Part shown: positions 25,048 through 34,998 of the stretch, piece by piece
Layout: each line of letters begins with the position of its first letter
Numbering within the stretch: the stretch's first letter is position 1
Notes under the pieces: model-generated
What the model saw: the letters and a program-made list of their open reading frames with translations, nothing else
Told to the model about the DNA's origin: nothing
Databases searched by the model: none
Program-made: the position numbers and the translations under genes
Assembly: GCF_004329715.1 (NCBI RefSeq)
Contig: NZ_JXSY01000018.1
Coordinates: forward strand, 186,001 to 250,000
DNA from: Bowmanella sp. JS7-9
GTDB lineage: Bacteria; Pseudomonadota; Gammaproteobacteria; Enterobacterales; Alteromonadaceae
Reading direction: 5' to 3'
Length of the DNA stretch: 64,000 nucleotides

Positions 25048-25977
25048 ATGGGCTTTCCTATTGATGCCAGTGCAAAGAACTATTCCAGCACTGGTGCAAA
25101 CAACACCAGCAAATTCATTCCTCAAATCTGGTCGAAAAAACTCTTAGTTAAGTTTTACGATCAAACCGTGTTTGGCGCTATCGCTAACACCGATTACGAG
25201 GGCGAAATCAAAAACTACGGTGACGAAGTAATCATTCGTACCCGTGCCGATATTACCGTCAATGATTATGTCAAAGGCGCTGGTATCACCTACGAACAAC
25301 CTGAATCACCAACGACCAACTTGGTGATCAATCAGGGCAAATACTTCGCGTTTAAATTGTACGATGTAGATCGCGTCCAATCAGACTTAGCGCTGATGGA
25401 TGAATGGTCGCAAGACGGCGCGGAGCAAATGAAGATCAAGGTGGACACCGATATTCTGTCGGCTATCCCTGCTATGGCCGGTCACGCTGGTCTGACGGCG
25501 GGTGCTGACTCGAATATTAGCCTGGGGACAACGGCCACGCCGCTGTCTATCACCAACCAGAACATCGTTGAAACCATCGTTGAGAAATACGGCGTCATTA
25601 TGGACGAACAGAACATGCCGGAAAGTAACCGCTTTGTGGTACTTCCACCAGCATTGTGCGCGCGTCTGAAAACGTCTGATCTGAAAGATGCGTCTATTAC
25701 CGGTGATGGTAAGTCCACTCTGCGTAGCGGTCGAATCGGTATGCTGGATCGTTTCACGATCTACTCAAGCAACAACCTGAACCGTCCTGCGGCTGGTCAA
25801 TACGATGTGGTGTTCGGACACCAGTGCGCGTTGACCTTTGCAGCGCAGATTTCCTTTATGGAAAAACTGAAAAACCCTGATGACTTTGGCGATTTAGCCC
25901 GTTCCCTGATGGTGTACGGCTACAACGTCATTAAGCCAGAGGGCTTAGGTCACTCAGTCTTAACCCTTGGTGCCTAA
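25048..25977 (+). CDS. Major capsid protein
   Basis: 309 residues, coat subunit presumably of HK97 fold. Recognisable elements: N-terminal FIPQIWSKKLLVKFYDQTVFG, GDEVIIRTRADITV, a long spine helix region AEQMKIKVDTDILSAIPAM, and the C-terminal VVFGHQCALTFAAQISFMEKLKNP. Strong GGAG ribosome site and a dedicated downstream terminator fit a protein needed in high amount. Confidence 0.92.
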   Translation: MGFPIDASAKNYSSTGANNTSKFIPQIWSKKLLVKFYDQTVFGAIANTDYEGEIKNYGDEVIIRTRADITVNDYVKGAGITYEQPESPTTNLVINQGKYFAFKLYDVDRVQSDLALMDEWSQDGAEQMKIKVDTDILSAIPAMAGHAGLTAGADSNISLGTTATPLSITNQNIVETIVEKYGVIMDEQNMPESNRFVVLPPALCARLKTSDLKDASITGDGKSTLRSGRIGMLDRFTIYSSNNLNRPAAGQYDVVFGHQCALTFAAQISFMEKLKNPDDFGDLARSLMVYGYNVIKPEGLGHSVLTLGA

Positions 25978-25996
25978 TCGTACTGGGTTATCCCTT

Positions 25997-26025
25997 AAAG
26001 GGACGCTTTATGCGTCCCTTTTTTT
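25997..26025 (+). terminator. Terminator after major capsid gene
   Basis: AAAGGGACGC (25997-26006) with GCGTCCCTTT (26012-26021), five-base loop, T-run to 26025. It should cap the coat message; the next gene's ribosome site begins 2-3 bases after it. Confidence 0.9.
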
Positions 26026-26040
26026 ATGGAGTGTTTACGC

Positions 26041-26259
26041 ATGTCTAATCAACGTCCTGTGGGATTCAAAAACAAGTTTGGCCGCACGGTGCCGTACAAT
26101 CCTGGGCTTGCCAAAGTAGCCGCTACGTTTGGTTTATTGCCGGTATTCGATGAAGAAGAACTGGAAGCCAATATGAGTGGGCCGGTCAAAGTGACCAAAG
26201 CAAAAGCCAAAGCCCCTGCCAAAGTCACCAAAGCTGCCGCTGAACCTAAAGCGGAGTAA
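26041..26259 (+). CDS. Small head protein with Lys/Ala-rich tail
   Basis: 72 residues from ATG 26041 with GGAG upstream. N-terminal RPVGFKNKFGRTVPYNPGLAKVAA is basic; the last 25 residues are a Lys-Ala-Pro repeat (KVTKAKAKAPAKVTKAAAEP). This composition suggests DNA or capsid-interior binding. Unrecognised family; head decoration or completion is a guess from position. Confidence 0.6.
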   Translation: MSNQRPVGFKNKFGRTVPYNPGLAKVAATFGLLPVFDEEELEANMSGPVKVTKAKAKAPAKVTKAAAEPKAE

Positions 26260-26264
26260 GTTAA

Positions 26265-26921
26265 ATGGCAACCACCAAAATCATTGATCTGATCTCGCGC
26301 GCTGAAACCATTGTGCAGGATAAAACGTCTGTGCGCTGGCCGAAGCAAGAATGGTTGAACTGGTTTAACGATGCCGTGTTGGCGGTCATTATTGCCCGTC
26401 CTGATGCGTCGGTCGTTAACGAAGATTTTACGCTGGATGAAACGGACAGCAAACAATCTCTGCCCAATGATGCGCTTCGGTTAATGACTGTGGTGCGCAA
26501 TAAGGCCAGCGGTGTGCCGGTTCGCCAGATTGCCCGTCACCAGTTGGACGATCAGTTACCGGACTGGCATACCAAAACCGCGTCAACCGTTGACCATTAT
26601 GTGTACGACGAGCGCGACCCCAAGCACTTCTATGTGTTCCCGCGTCCAAGTGCAGCAAGCCATGTGGTCGAGTTGATTTATTCGACGGCCCCTGCGGCGG
26701 TCACTATTGCTGACTTTACGACCGACACCCAAACCCTGTCGCTCGACGATAGCTACTTAAATCCGTTGCTGGATTTCATGCTGTACCGCGCGTATTCCAA
26801 AGATGCGGAATATGCCGAAAACGCGCAACGCGCTGCCGGTCACTTAAACGCTTTCAATTCCCTGCTAGGTATCAAAACGCAATCTGACACGGCTATGGCG
26901 GGTCAGGCCAAAAATCCTTAA
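26265..26921 (+). CDS. Head-tail adaptor (DUF6682-like)
   Basis: 218 residues. Pattern WPKQEWLNWFNDAVLAVIIARPDAS, LPNDALRLMTVVRN, FYVFPRPSAASHVVELIYSTAP and LDDSYLNPLLDFMLYRAYSKDAEYAENAQRA matches phage adaptor proteins (DUF6682 type) that sit under the portal in podoviruses, as P22 gp4 or T7 gp11 do. Position immediately after the head genes agrees. Confidence 0.8.
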   Translation: MATTKIIDLISRAETIVQDKTSVRWPKQEWLNWFNDAVLAVIIARPDASVVNEDFTLDETDSKQSLPNDALRLMTVVRNKASGVPVRQIARHQLDDQLPDWHTKTASTVDHYVYDERDPKHFYVFPRPSAASHVVELIYSTAPAAVTIADFTTDTQTLSLDDSYLNPLLDFMLYRAYSKDAEYAENAQRAAGHLNAFNSLLGIKTQSDTAMAGQAKNP

Positions 26922-26937
26922 CCGATAGGAATGCACC

Positions 26938-27546
26938 ATGGCGGAAATCACCAGCTACGCGCATCTGGTTGCGCATTATTGCCCCAATTTGCCCAAGCTG
27001 ATCTTTCGTCGCGCGTTTATCAGTGCGGCACGGCATTACTTCACCCAAACCCAAGCATGGGAAGAAGTGATCAAAGTCTCGTTAGTGGCAGCCAAGCAAC
27101 GCTATGCGCTCGATACACTGGCCGATGATGCTGAAATCGACACCATTATCGACGTGTACTCTGACACCGGTAATTTGACCGGGCTAACCGGACGGCCTTT
27201 TGCCATGGGGCAGGATGCGCCACGAAGTTACTACGCCAATGCCAAGCGCACCGTCGGGTTCTATCCGATCCCCAAAGAAGCGGGGGTGGTGTACGTGCAA
27301 AGTTGCGTAAAGCCGGTACTGGAAGCAGACACCATCGACGACGATGTGTTCAGCGACAATGCCGAGGGCATTCTTGCTGGCGCCGTCTACGAACTGAAAA
27401 TGATGCCCAATACCGATTGGTACGACCCCCAAGGGGCGTTGTACTACAAGGCAGAACGCGACCGGTGCATTGATGAAAAGCGCATCGAAATCGCCACCCA
27501 CTACGCCAATCACTCTCTGATCATGACCTACCCCAACATTCTATAA
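26938..27546 (+). CDS. Adaptor or tail-tube-like protein
   Basis: 202 residues. Helical N-terminus (LPKLIFRRAFISAARHYFTQTQAWEE), a beta-rich centre (TVGFYPIPKEAGVVYVQSCVKPVLEAD) and a C-terminal helix (YYKAERDRCIDEKRIEIATHYANH), the general outline of phage tail-tube A/adaptor proteins. No confident family name. Follows the DUF6682-like gene by 16 bases. Confidence 0.7.
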   Translation: MAEITSYAHLVAHYCPNLPKLIFRRAFISAARHYFTQTQAWEEVIKVSLVAAKQRYALDTLADDAEIDTIIDVYSDTGNLTGLTGRPFAMGQDAPRSYYANAKRTVGFYPIPKEAGVVYVQSCVKPVLEADTIDDDVFSDNAEGILAGAVYELKMMPNTDWYDPQGALYYKAERDRCIDEKRIEIATHYANHSLIMTYPNIL

Positions 27547-27555
27547 GGCGCTTTT

Positions 27556-30500
27556 ATGAGTTGGTTCCGTGGCAATGTCACACTGACACAAGACAGTCAG
27601 AGTGTGACGTACAACAGCGGTGATCCGATTGATAAGCTGAAAGTCGGCTTTTTGTTGGTGGTTGATGGTGATTTCTATGAAATCATCGGCGTGGACAACA
27701 CCCCAGGATCTGAAACTGTTACCCTGTTCAGTGCCTTTTCTAAGACGGGTCTGAACAGCGGTGATCCCCTCACCGTTGATGTGATAGGCATTCCTACCGC
27801 CTATGACTTTGCCGACGCCACGCTGTCTATGCGTGAATTAGCCGTACTTGGCACTAATACCCTGTCAGCCCTCAATGCGTGGGCCACCTCTACCAACGAT
27901 ACCGTTTCCATTACCGATGCGTCCGGCACCGTGCATGTGATTAACACGCTCTACAAAATGCAGAGCGATTATGCCTTGCCGGTGTATGGCGGTGTCAGTT
28001 CAAACAATGGTTTAGCATGGGTCAAAGCCCCCAATGGTGGAAGCTGGACACCGGCTACCACCACCACCGATCTGACGTTCACGTTTTCACGCGGGGCGTC
28101 GGTGGTATCTACTCACGTTATCCGCGCCACACTCGACCCCGCGACCGGCTATATCACAACCGCCACCGAGGGCGCACCAAGCGGTGAAGCGACGACCTTT
28201 AGCCGGATTGGTAATGGCACGTCCAATGTCACCGTTACGATCACCCACAACAACACCGGCATTGCTGTGCCTGTTACCGTGCAAACGACCCAAGGCGGGA
28301 CAGCGATTGCGCCGGAAGTGGTGGAAGTCAGCCCAGGCGTTTACAAAATTATCGGCGCTAACGGTGAAATTACCGTTAAAGACGGCCTGAACGGGGATGT
28401 GCCTACGCTGACAGATAACGGCGATGGCACCTACACCATTGATAACGGGCAGGGTCAAACGCTGGTGGTATCAGACGGCGAGGACGGCTACAGCCCGATC
28501 CACGGCGTTGATTATTTCGACGGTGCGAATGGCGATTTTCATAGCATCATCTTTAAGGTGTCGGTTGACGGTACACCCCCCGCAACTCCGACCGGTGGTA
28601 GCTTTAATGGCACCCTTGAAATCGTGCCTGACGGGTGGACTGATACCAGCCAGTATCAGGGAATTGGTATCGAATACTGCGCCAAGGCGGTGTATCGCCA
28701 CAACCGGCAAACCGACACATGGGCGCGCACCTCTGCCAATTGGTCGGCTCCGGCTATCTTCTCAAAAGCCGGTATCGACGGTGCCAGTGCCTATCAAACA
28801 TGGATAGCCAATGGCGGCGTAGGGACAGAAGAAGATTTTTTACTGTACCTCAACGGCAATGACGGCACCCCTGGTAATCAGTGGTTCACCTCTGCCGGTG
28901 GCCCCCCTGCGTCGGGTACGGGTATTGCCGGTGACTTTGCGTTGGTGGATGGGCGCTACGTCTATAAAAAGACGGACGAAACAACGTGGACGTACCAATC
29001 TGATCTGCTAGGCCCACAAGGCCCACAAGGGCCGCAAGGCGAGCAGGGGCCGCAAGGTGTGGCAGGTGCGAAAGGGGCAGACGGCCAAACGACCTATACG
29101 TGGATCAAATATGCCGATGATGCTACTGGCACCGGCCTGTCCGACGACCCGACTGGTAAAGCCTATATCGGTTTTGCTTACAACAAAACGACCGCTACTG
29201 AGTCCACCACGGCAGGGGATTATACGTGGTCGCTGATCGTCGGGCCGCAGGGTAATACCGGTGTGCAAGGGCCAAAAGGGGATGATGGGCAAACGACCTA
29301 CACATGGGTTAAATACTCTGCCAACAGTGACGGCACCGGTTTAACCGATACCCCGCAGGCGAACACGGCGTACATCGGGATCGCGGTAAACAAAACCACG
29401 GCAACCGAATCAACTAACAAAGCTGATTATGTGTGGAGCCTGTTCAAAGGCCCACAAGGCGATCAAGGCCCACAAGGGCAAACTGGTGCCACTGGTTCAC
29501 GCGGCGCAGCAAACTATGAAATCGTGGTTACGGCAGCGTCATGGAGCGATACCGCTGCCAATAACGTGACCACGGGCGCAAATGTGACCTATGACACGGT
29601 GACGCAATCCAATGTGACCGCAGGGCAGGAATGGTCGGTTACAAAATACTGGAACGGTAGCGCATGGGTGGCAATCAGCCGCGTGATTGATGCGTCGTGG
29701 ATGTTCAATAAAACCACGTTCTTTGCTGATCTGGTGGCCGGTAGTGTGACCGCCGATTTTCTGGATGTGTCGTCAATAGACATTGAGCAGGCGAACTGGG
29801 GCGATAACGTCACAATCAATGCCAATGGCGTGAATTATGACGGCTCGTACCTTGGCAAAGCGTCCATGGCTGTGAACGTGGACAACTATGTACCCTGCGG
29901 GTCGTACTACGATGTGATCTATGGTGCGGGGATCTCTATGAGCATCGACCGTACTTTAGGTGGTGTAGGGGGAAACCCTAATGCGGTGGGCCTGTTCATA
30001 GAACAGAACAACGGCAAAGGCATTCAGATTTTTGCCCAAGATACCACCAGTGCAGGGGATTACGGCATTTATGTGACTGCCTATCCTGGGTGTGCCGGTG
30101 GCGGGATTTATAGTTACCGGTCAGACGGCACGGCAGGCTATTTTCAGTCGGACAATTACATCGCACTTTATTGTGCGTCGTCGCACACGTCTTTGCCTGC
30201 ACTGCGCGTCAGCGGCAACCTAGAAGTGATTGCCGGTGGCACCCCTGGTAATGTGATTATCAGCGGTGAATACTCCGGTGATGATTTTGTCATTTCGTCA
30301 GATCGCAACCTAAAAACCAATCTCAAGCGCATCGACAACCCGCTGCAAAAACTCGACGCGATCCATGGTTACACCTTTGATTGGGTCGATACCACCAAAG
30401 GCAGCGCGTCACACACGGTTGCACAGGAAGTACAGGCCGTATTTCCAGAAGCGGTCAGCACCAAGGCCAATGGCTATTTGCAGGTGTCGCAGGCAGCGGA

Positions 30501-30570
30501 AATCGCCTTGTTAGTGGAAGTGTGCAAAGCCTTGCGTGAGGAAATTGAATTACTCAAGGCGGCGCGCTAG
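27556..30570 (+). CDS. Tail fibre with collagen-like repeats and S74 chaperone domain
   Basis: 1004 residues, likely receptor-binding fibre. The first ~480 residues are beta-rich with a virion-binding N-terminus. Collagen-like Gly-Pro-Gln runs occur near 486-510 (GPQGPQGPQGEQGPQG), 565-580 and 632-650, separated by two similar ~60-residue segments (QTTYTWIKYADDATGTGLSD and QTTYTWVKYSANSDGTGLTD). The C-terminus (about 915-1004) is an intramolecular chaperone: SSDRNLKTNLKRI with the cleavage-site Ser-Asp, IHGYTFDW, AQEVQAVFPEAV, ending in a helix. The chaperone normally self-cleaves after trimerisation. Confidence 0.9.
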   Translation: MSWFRGNVTLTQDSQSVTYNSGDPIDKLKVGFLLVVDGDFYEIIGVDNTPGSETVTLFSAFSKTGLNSGDPLTVDVIGIPTAYDFADATLSMRELAVLGTNTLSALNAWATSTNDTVSITDASGTVHVINTLYKMQSDYALPVYGGVSSNNGLAWVKAPNGGSWTPATTTTDLTFTFSRGASVVSTHVIRATLDPATGYITTATEGAPSGEATTFSRIGNGTSNVTVTITHNNTGIAVPVTVQTTQGGTAIAPEVVEVSPGVYKIIGANGEITVKDGLNGDVPTLTDNGDGTYTIDNGQGQTLVVSDGEDGYSPIHGVDYFDGANGDFHSIIFKVSVDGTPPATPTGGSFNGTLEIVPDGWTDTSQYQGIGIEYCAKAVYRHNRQTDTWARTSANWSAPAIFSKAGIDGASAYQTWIANGGVGTEEDFLLYLNGNDGTPGNQWFTSAGGPPASGTGIAGDFALVDGRYVYKKTDETTWTYQSDLLGPQGPQGPQGEQGPQGVAGAKGADGQTTYTWIKYADDATGTGLSDDPTGKAYIGFAYNKTTATESTTAGDYTWSLIVGPQGNTGVQGPKGDDGQTTYTWVKYSANSDGTGLTDTPQANTAYIGIAVNKTTATESTNKADYVWSLFKGPQGDQGPQGQTGATGSRGAANYEIVVTAASWSDTAANNVTTGANVTYDTVTQSNVTAGQEWSVTKYWNGSAWVAISRVIDASWMFNKTTFFADLVAGSVTADFLDVSSIDIEQANWGDNVTINANGVNYDGSYLGKASMAVNVDNYVPCGSYYDVIYGAGISMSIDRTLGGVGGNPNAVGLFIEQNNGKGIQIFAQDTTSAGDYGIYVTAYPGCAGGGIYSYRSDGTAGYFQSDNYIALYCASSHTSLPALRVSGNLEVIAGGTPGNVIISGEYSGDDFVISSDRNLKTNLKRIDNPLQKLDAIHGYTFDWVDTTKGSASHTVAQEVQAVFPEAVSTKANGYLQVSQAAEIALLVEVCKALREEIELLKAAR

Positions 30571-32531
30571 TGGCTTCCTACTATATCGACGCGCTTTATA
30601 TTGGCGGAAACATATCGCTCTATGACAATCTGCCTGCCAGTTTGGCGGTCGGTGATACTGTCAACATTACCAACGGTGACATTGACGAATTTCTTGAAAT
30701 CACGTCGATTAGCACAACCTTTTGGGATATTGGCCCCAGTTATTTCTTAGAGCCTGATGCGTCCGTTATGCTCACCGTCACAGGCACGGGGTCTGGGTCT
30801 GACACCATTAACTTTGCTTTTGGTGTATCAAGTACCGGCAAGGTATTCAATTTTACCGGATCTGCCGTTCCGCCGGTTGCGCCCAATGCGCCGGTAGCGT
30901 CCATTGTCAGCGGGTCGTCTACGTCCGTAGCATGGACGGCTCTATCTGATCCGTCTGTCACAAAATACGAAATGCAGGTCAGTGTTGGCGGCGGGGCTTA
31001 TGGCACTACCACCAATGTTGGACTGACTTCGCCAAAGGTTTGGACGGGCCTTGTTGACGGTAGCTACAAGTACCGTATTCGTGCGGTTAACAGCTACGGT
31101 AACGGGGCATGGAGTAGCGACAGTAATACCGTTGTACTGGACGATACGCCCAATTCGTTTGGCTTTACCAATAAATCCAGCGCCAATTTAAGTACCTACT
31201 ACGAAGCCACGACAACTATCAGCGGCTATGTGCAGCCGGTAACGGTCAGCGCGACCAATGGTGCGCAGGTCAGAATTGGTACGTCCGGTAACTGGTATTC
31301 CAGCGTCACGGCAAACCCGACAACGCAAACGATTGGCGTGCGAATGCAATCGTCTGCCAGTTATTCCACCGCCAAGACAACCACCGTAACAGCCGGTGGC
31401 ACCAGTGCGAACTGGACAATCACAACGGCGGTGATGGATGAAACCCCAAGCGGGTTTAATGATCCGACCGATATAACCGGCGCAGAACTGGACACGTACT
31501 ATTACTCTGTTCCCTATACGGTAACGGGGATCAACACGTCCGTCGCAGTGACAGCCACGGCAGGCGCAGCGGCCAAGATCAACAATGGCAGCTATATAAG
31601 CGGCTATGCCGGTACGGTAGTAGCCGGTGATCAGGTTACGTTCCGAATTGCCTCGTCGTCCAGTTACCAGACCGCCGTAAATGCGTCGATTGGGATTGGT
31701 ACGGTCAGCCACACATGGACGGCTACTACCCGCGCGAAAGACACTACCCCGTCTGGGTTTACTGCGCCGTCTGCTGTAACCGGTGCGCAACTGTCTGAAT
31801 ACCGCTACACCGAACCCTATACGATCACCGGTATCGATCCTGCGGTGACAGTCAGCGGTAGTAGTGGGGTCGCGTTTAAAATCAATTCAGGCTCGTATGT
31901 TACCAGCGGCACGGTCAACAGTGGCGATACGGTCATATTCAGGCAACAGGCGTCGGGTAGTTACTCTACGCTTGTCAGCCGCACGATCACGGTCGGCAGC
32001 ACCAGCTACACATGGAACGTTACGACCCGCGCCAAAGACACCACGCCTAGCGGTTTTTATCAGCCTTTGGCGGTGGGTTCACTGGTGCCGAATGCGTGGG
32101 CCTATACCGACACCTATACCATTACCGGTATCGATCCCGCAGTACCTGTAACCGGTGGGCCGAATGTGGAATTTTCAATTGCTGGCGGCAGCTATGTTAC
32201 CAGCGGCACCATCAATAGCGGTCAGACCGTGCGCTTTCGTGGCAAGGCCGCAAGTACCTATAACACAACCGTACAACGTATGGTGGCAGTGGGTAGCACT
32301 ACCTATACGTGGTATCTGGACACACTGGCTAATCCACCGACTTCTACGATTGGGATTTCTGAGCCGCCCATTGCGCTAAGTGATGTGATTACGTTCTTTG
32401 GGGGCGGGACAAAGTTAAGCCAGTTTGTCAGGGCAGGTGCCTATGTACCTAACCTGGTTGAAAACGCTGACATATCTACAACGGCCACCGGCCTAAAGCT
32501 CTCGCAATTCTTCGATTGCGCCAAAAACTAA
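30570..32531 (+). CDS. Virion protein with FN3 and four ~100-residue repeats
   Basis: 653 residues from a GTG overlapping the fibre stop. After an N-terminal beta domain (1-105) comes one fibronectin type III domain (about 108-190: PNAPVASIVSGSSTSVAW ... YKYRIRAVNSYG). Four tandem repeats of about 100 residues start near 191, 290, 390 and 489, each opening with D-x-T-P-S-G-F and ending with a T-W strand. The C-terminal ~60 residues differ (KLSQFVRAGAYVPNLVE). Likely a surface fibre or decoration protein for carbohydrate contact. Confidence 0.75.
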   Translation: MASYYIDALYIGGNISLYDNLPASLAVGDTVNITNGDIDEFLEITSISTTFWDIGPSYFLEPDASVMLTVTGTGSGSDTINFAFGVSSTGKVFNFTGSAVPPVAPNAPVASIVSGSSTSVAWTALSDPSVTKYEMQVSVGGGAYGTTTNVGLTSPKVWTGLVDGSYKYRIRAVNSYGNGAWSSDSNTVVLDDTPNSFGFTNKSSANLSTYYEATTTISGYVQPVTVSATNGAQVRIGTSGNWYSSVTANPTTQTIGVRMQSSASYSTAKTTTVTAGGTSANWTITTAVMDETPSGFNDPTDITGAELDTYYYSVPYTVTGINTSVAVTATAGAAAKINNGSYISGYAGTVVAGDQVTFRIASSSSYQTAVNASIGIGTVSHTWTATTRAKDTTPSGFTAPSAVTGAQLSEYRYTEPYTITGIDPAVTVSGSSGVAFKINSGSYVTSGTVNSGDTVIFRQQASGSYSTLVSRTITVGSTSYTWNVTTRAKDTTPSGFYQPLAVGSLVPNAWAYTDTYTITGIDPAVPVTGGPNVEFSIAGGSYVTSGTINSGQTVRFRGKAASTYNTTVQRMVAVGSTTYTWYLDTLANPPTSTIGISEPPIALSDVITFFGGGTKLSQFVRAGAYVPNLVENADISTTATGLKLSQFFDCAKN

Positions 32532-32548
32532 CCTTTCAGGAATCCCGT

Positions 32549-32935
32549 ATGAAATACGTCGCTATGGCAAAGGCGGTCTGCCTTTATGTCTTTATCGTTG
32601 TGTATTGGGCGCTGCTTATCGTCCTTTATTCACCCGTTCAATTGCCCGTAACCCTGATCGCAATTTGGGTTGAGAAAACCGGCGAAGTCCACTGGCGCAA
32701 GTGGCGCTACAACCTCTGGATCGGGCAAGACCAGTCCCTTAACGCCCTGCTAGGGGGGGACAGAGACATTACCCTTTCGTCCCGAATTGGCTGGAACGCC
32801 GAGCGCGGCAGCCAAACCGCATTGTATATGGAAGCGTGGCTAAACCCCGTCTGGGAACTGTTTACCGGCATCGACAACCATTGCCGCCGTGCGATTGAGC
32901 GCGACGAACAACATAACAAACACTGGGGAGCCTAA
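32549..32935 (+). CDS. Small membrane-anchored protein among tail genes
   Basis: 128 residues from ATG 32549 (GGAATCCC before it). One or two N-terminal membrane spans (AVCLYVFIVVYWALLIVLYS, 8-27, and VQLPVTLIAIWV) followed by a basic-aromatic segment and a charged helix. Not recognised. A membrane protein inside the structural block might assist lysis or superinfection exclusion. Confidence 0.6.
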   Translation: MKYVAMAKAVCLYVFIVVYWALLIVLYSPVQLPVTLIAIWVEKTGEVHWRKWRYNLWIGQDQSLNALLGGDRDITLSSRIGWNAERGSQTALYMEAWLNPVWELFTGIDNHCRRAIERDEQHNKHWGA

Positions 32936-32938
32936 CGC

Positions 32939-33715
32939 ATGAATCTGACTGAATTTCTGACACAAGCTGTCTATGACGCTATCGATCCGCAAGACAACCC
33001 CGTTACGTTGAATTTCACCCTGCCAGATATAGACGGAAATTTTGTTACTGATGCTGAGTCCCTTTGGTACGCGCACCGGTATGCAGTGACGGAAACCAAC
33101 TATATCGACTCCAATTTAATGAATGCGCTACTGGCGCAACACTCGCTGGCCGCGTTCTTCGAATGGGAAAAGGGGAATTTAACCAGCCCTTTTGCTGATG
33201 CCTGTATCGCATTCACCAATGCGGTGAAGCAGCCCAGTAATTTCAATTTTAATAGTGCCACCATTAACGGCGCGGCAAATGTGAATATTTTGCAAGCGAT
33301 GATTGATTACTACGGCACCCTGGGCAGTGGTGCAGTAACTGAACTGAATACCACCTATGACGTGATCACAACCCGCTTGACGGCGTTTCGCAATTTAGTC
33401 ACCGTGATTGGGGTTAAGACCTCTTATCCCTTGGCAAATTCGACGCTGGTTCAGGTCATGCACGCCAGAAACCGCATGACGTACAGCACGCCCACCATTT
33501 CAGGGCGCTTCGCTGTGATTGAACAAAATGCAACAACCGATAGCTACGACCCGATTTTATGGGGTTACAACCCCCGTACACTGCAATGGCAATCCATCAA
33601 CGTGTTCAGAAACGTGGATGCAATAGGCATGTATGAAGCAATCATTCCGTCTGAATGCAGCGGGTGGTCGCTGCGGGTAGACAATCCGTTCAATTCGCAC
33701 ACTGAGAATGCCTAA
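32939..33715 (+). CDS. Hypothetical virion-region protein
   Basis: 258 residues. Helical N-terminal half, including LWYAHRYAVTETNYIDSNLM and HSLAAFFEWEKGN; beta-rich C-terminal half (ISGRFAVIEQNATTDSYDP, LRVDNPFNS). The stop overlaps the next start (TAATG). No family recognised; co-translation with the LamG-like protein suggests a joint fibre role. Confidence 0.6.
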   Translation: MNLTEFLTQAVYDAIDPQDNPVTLNFTLPDIDGNFVTDAESLWYAHRYAVTETNYIDSNLMNALLAQHSLAAFFEWEKGNLTSPFADACIAFTNAVKQPSNFNFNSATINGAANVNILQAMIDYYGTLGSGAVTELNTTYDVITTRLTAFRNLVTVIGVKTSYPLANSTLVQVMHARNRMTYSTPTISGRFAVIEQNATTDSYDPILWGYNPRTLQWQSINVFRNVDAIGMYEAIIPSECSGWSLRVDNPFNSHTENA

Positions 33716-34983
33716 TGTCAATTTATGGTCTGAACTGTAACGGCTCTACGCAATATGCCGCACTGGACACGTCCGTTGCGTCACTTGCGGGGGATTTTGC
33801 GTGGCTGTTCTGGGCAAAGCTGGAAAGTAAGGCCACCGACTTTCATTACATGCTGTCAACAGGGCCAATAGCGGTAGGGCAAATCAACGTAGCCTTTCAG
33901 GAGTCTACCGGCAAACTGGGCTTAAATATGTTGGGTGGCGGCTTGGCATTCCACCCAACGGCAGTTCCCAGTTTGATTGGCACCTACCACCTGATCGTAG
34001 CGGGTCGAAGAACTAGCGGGGGCCGACTGGCGTTTTGCGTTAAGGACGGGACAGTTGATTTATCAACTGAACTGTTTGGCTCTACGACCACGTTTACCAA
34101 TAAAGATTTCGAGTTTATGCGCCGCGCTGACGCTAACGTGGATCGTTACGCCAAAGGGGTGTTCAGTCAGCCTGTCTTGCTTGACCGCTGGCCGTCAGAC
34201 GCGGAGATCGAAAGCATTGCAGCGGGAAGCGACCCGTTGACCGTGTTCAGCGGGAACATTGTTCATTACTTCCCCATGCCGAATAACACGGACACTTCGA
34301 CCACCGACACGCAAACGTCAGTCTCACTGTTGCAGGTAAACATGCCGGTGGACAATACCCAATGGGTATTGGTTGAGGGGCCAGCAAATCTGCTTTCCGG
34401 CACCTTTGCCAGTGTGACCACTTCTGTTACCACGATCACGCCTGCTGGCGGGGTTTATGTGCTGGCATCCTTTGACAGCAATAACACCAGTGCTGATGTC
34501 ATTAACGGCTTTGTGCGCTTATCTACACAGATGGACAGCCAAACGTCAACGAGTGACAACATGGCTGGTCTGGGCGTGTTGTTTGGTCAATTCACGACCT
34601 CTGCTGCCAGTAGCAGTGCCTTTAGCGCTGATGGTTATACCACGTCTGGAATTACCAGTATCACGGTGTCCGACTCAAATATGGATGCCAAGATCCGGTT
34701 ACTGGGACAGGCGATTAGCCAAACGACCAGCGCAGATGCACTGACCGGTCGGCCCCGATACTCCGGCACAGTAACCAGTTACGTTCAAAGTCAGGCCAGC
34801 ATTGCTGGCCTGATTCGTTATGGCTGCTCAATTACCTCTAGCACCGGCTCTTTGGCGCAGTTCAACGCGCTGCTGACCGGTGAGCGCAACACACGCAACA
34901 GCATCTTTCTGACCACTGATATTAACGGCATTTCACTAAGCAGTGACATTCAGCCCGTCAGGCTGACCGCAGACATTAGCTAA
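33715..34983 (+). CDS. Virion protein with LamG/concanavalin-like domain
   Basis: 422 residues. Residues about 1-185 follow the laminin-G/concanavalin A-like pattern: LNCNGSTQYAALDTS, FAWLFWAKLES, YHLIVAGRRTSGGRLAFCVKDGT and a final VLLDRWPSDAEIESIAAG. The rest is Ser/Thr-rich beta structure (repeated TSVSLLQ, SVTTSVTTIT). A glycan-binding surface protein is likely. Member of the TAATG-linked chain. Confidence 0.7.
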   Translation: MSIYGLNCNGSTQYAALDTSVASLAGDFAWLFWAKLESKATDFHYMLSTGPIAVGQINVAFQESTGKLGLNMLGGGLAFHPTAVPSLIGTYHLIVAGRRTSGGRLAFCVKDGTVDLSTELFGSTTTFTNKDFEFMRRADANVDRYAKGVFSQPVLLDRWPSDAEIESIAAGSDPLTVFSGNIVHYFPMPNNTDTSTTDTQTSVSLLQVNMPVDNTQWVLVEGPANLLSGTFASVTTSVTTITPAGGVYVLASFDSNNTSADVINGFVRLSTQMDSQTSTSDNMAGLGVLFGQFTTSAASSSAFSADGYTTSGITSITVSDSNMDAKIRLLGQAISQTTSADALTGRPRYSGTVTSYVQSQASIAGLIRYGCSITSSTGSLAQFNALLTGERNTRNSIFLTTDINGISLSSDIQPVRLTADIS

Positions 34984-34998
34984 TCACAAGGCTTGTTT

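Noticed and set aside
31188-31790. Leftward 200-codon frame opposite the repeat protein
   Set aside because: Shadow of the tandem Thr/Ser/Gly-rich repeats on the coding strand; Arg/Cys-rich composition typical of antisense frames.
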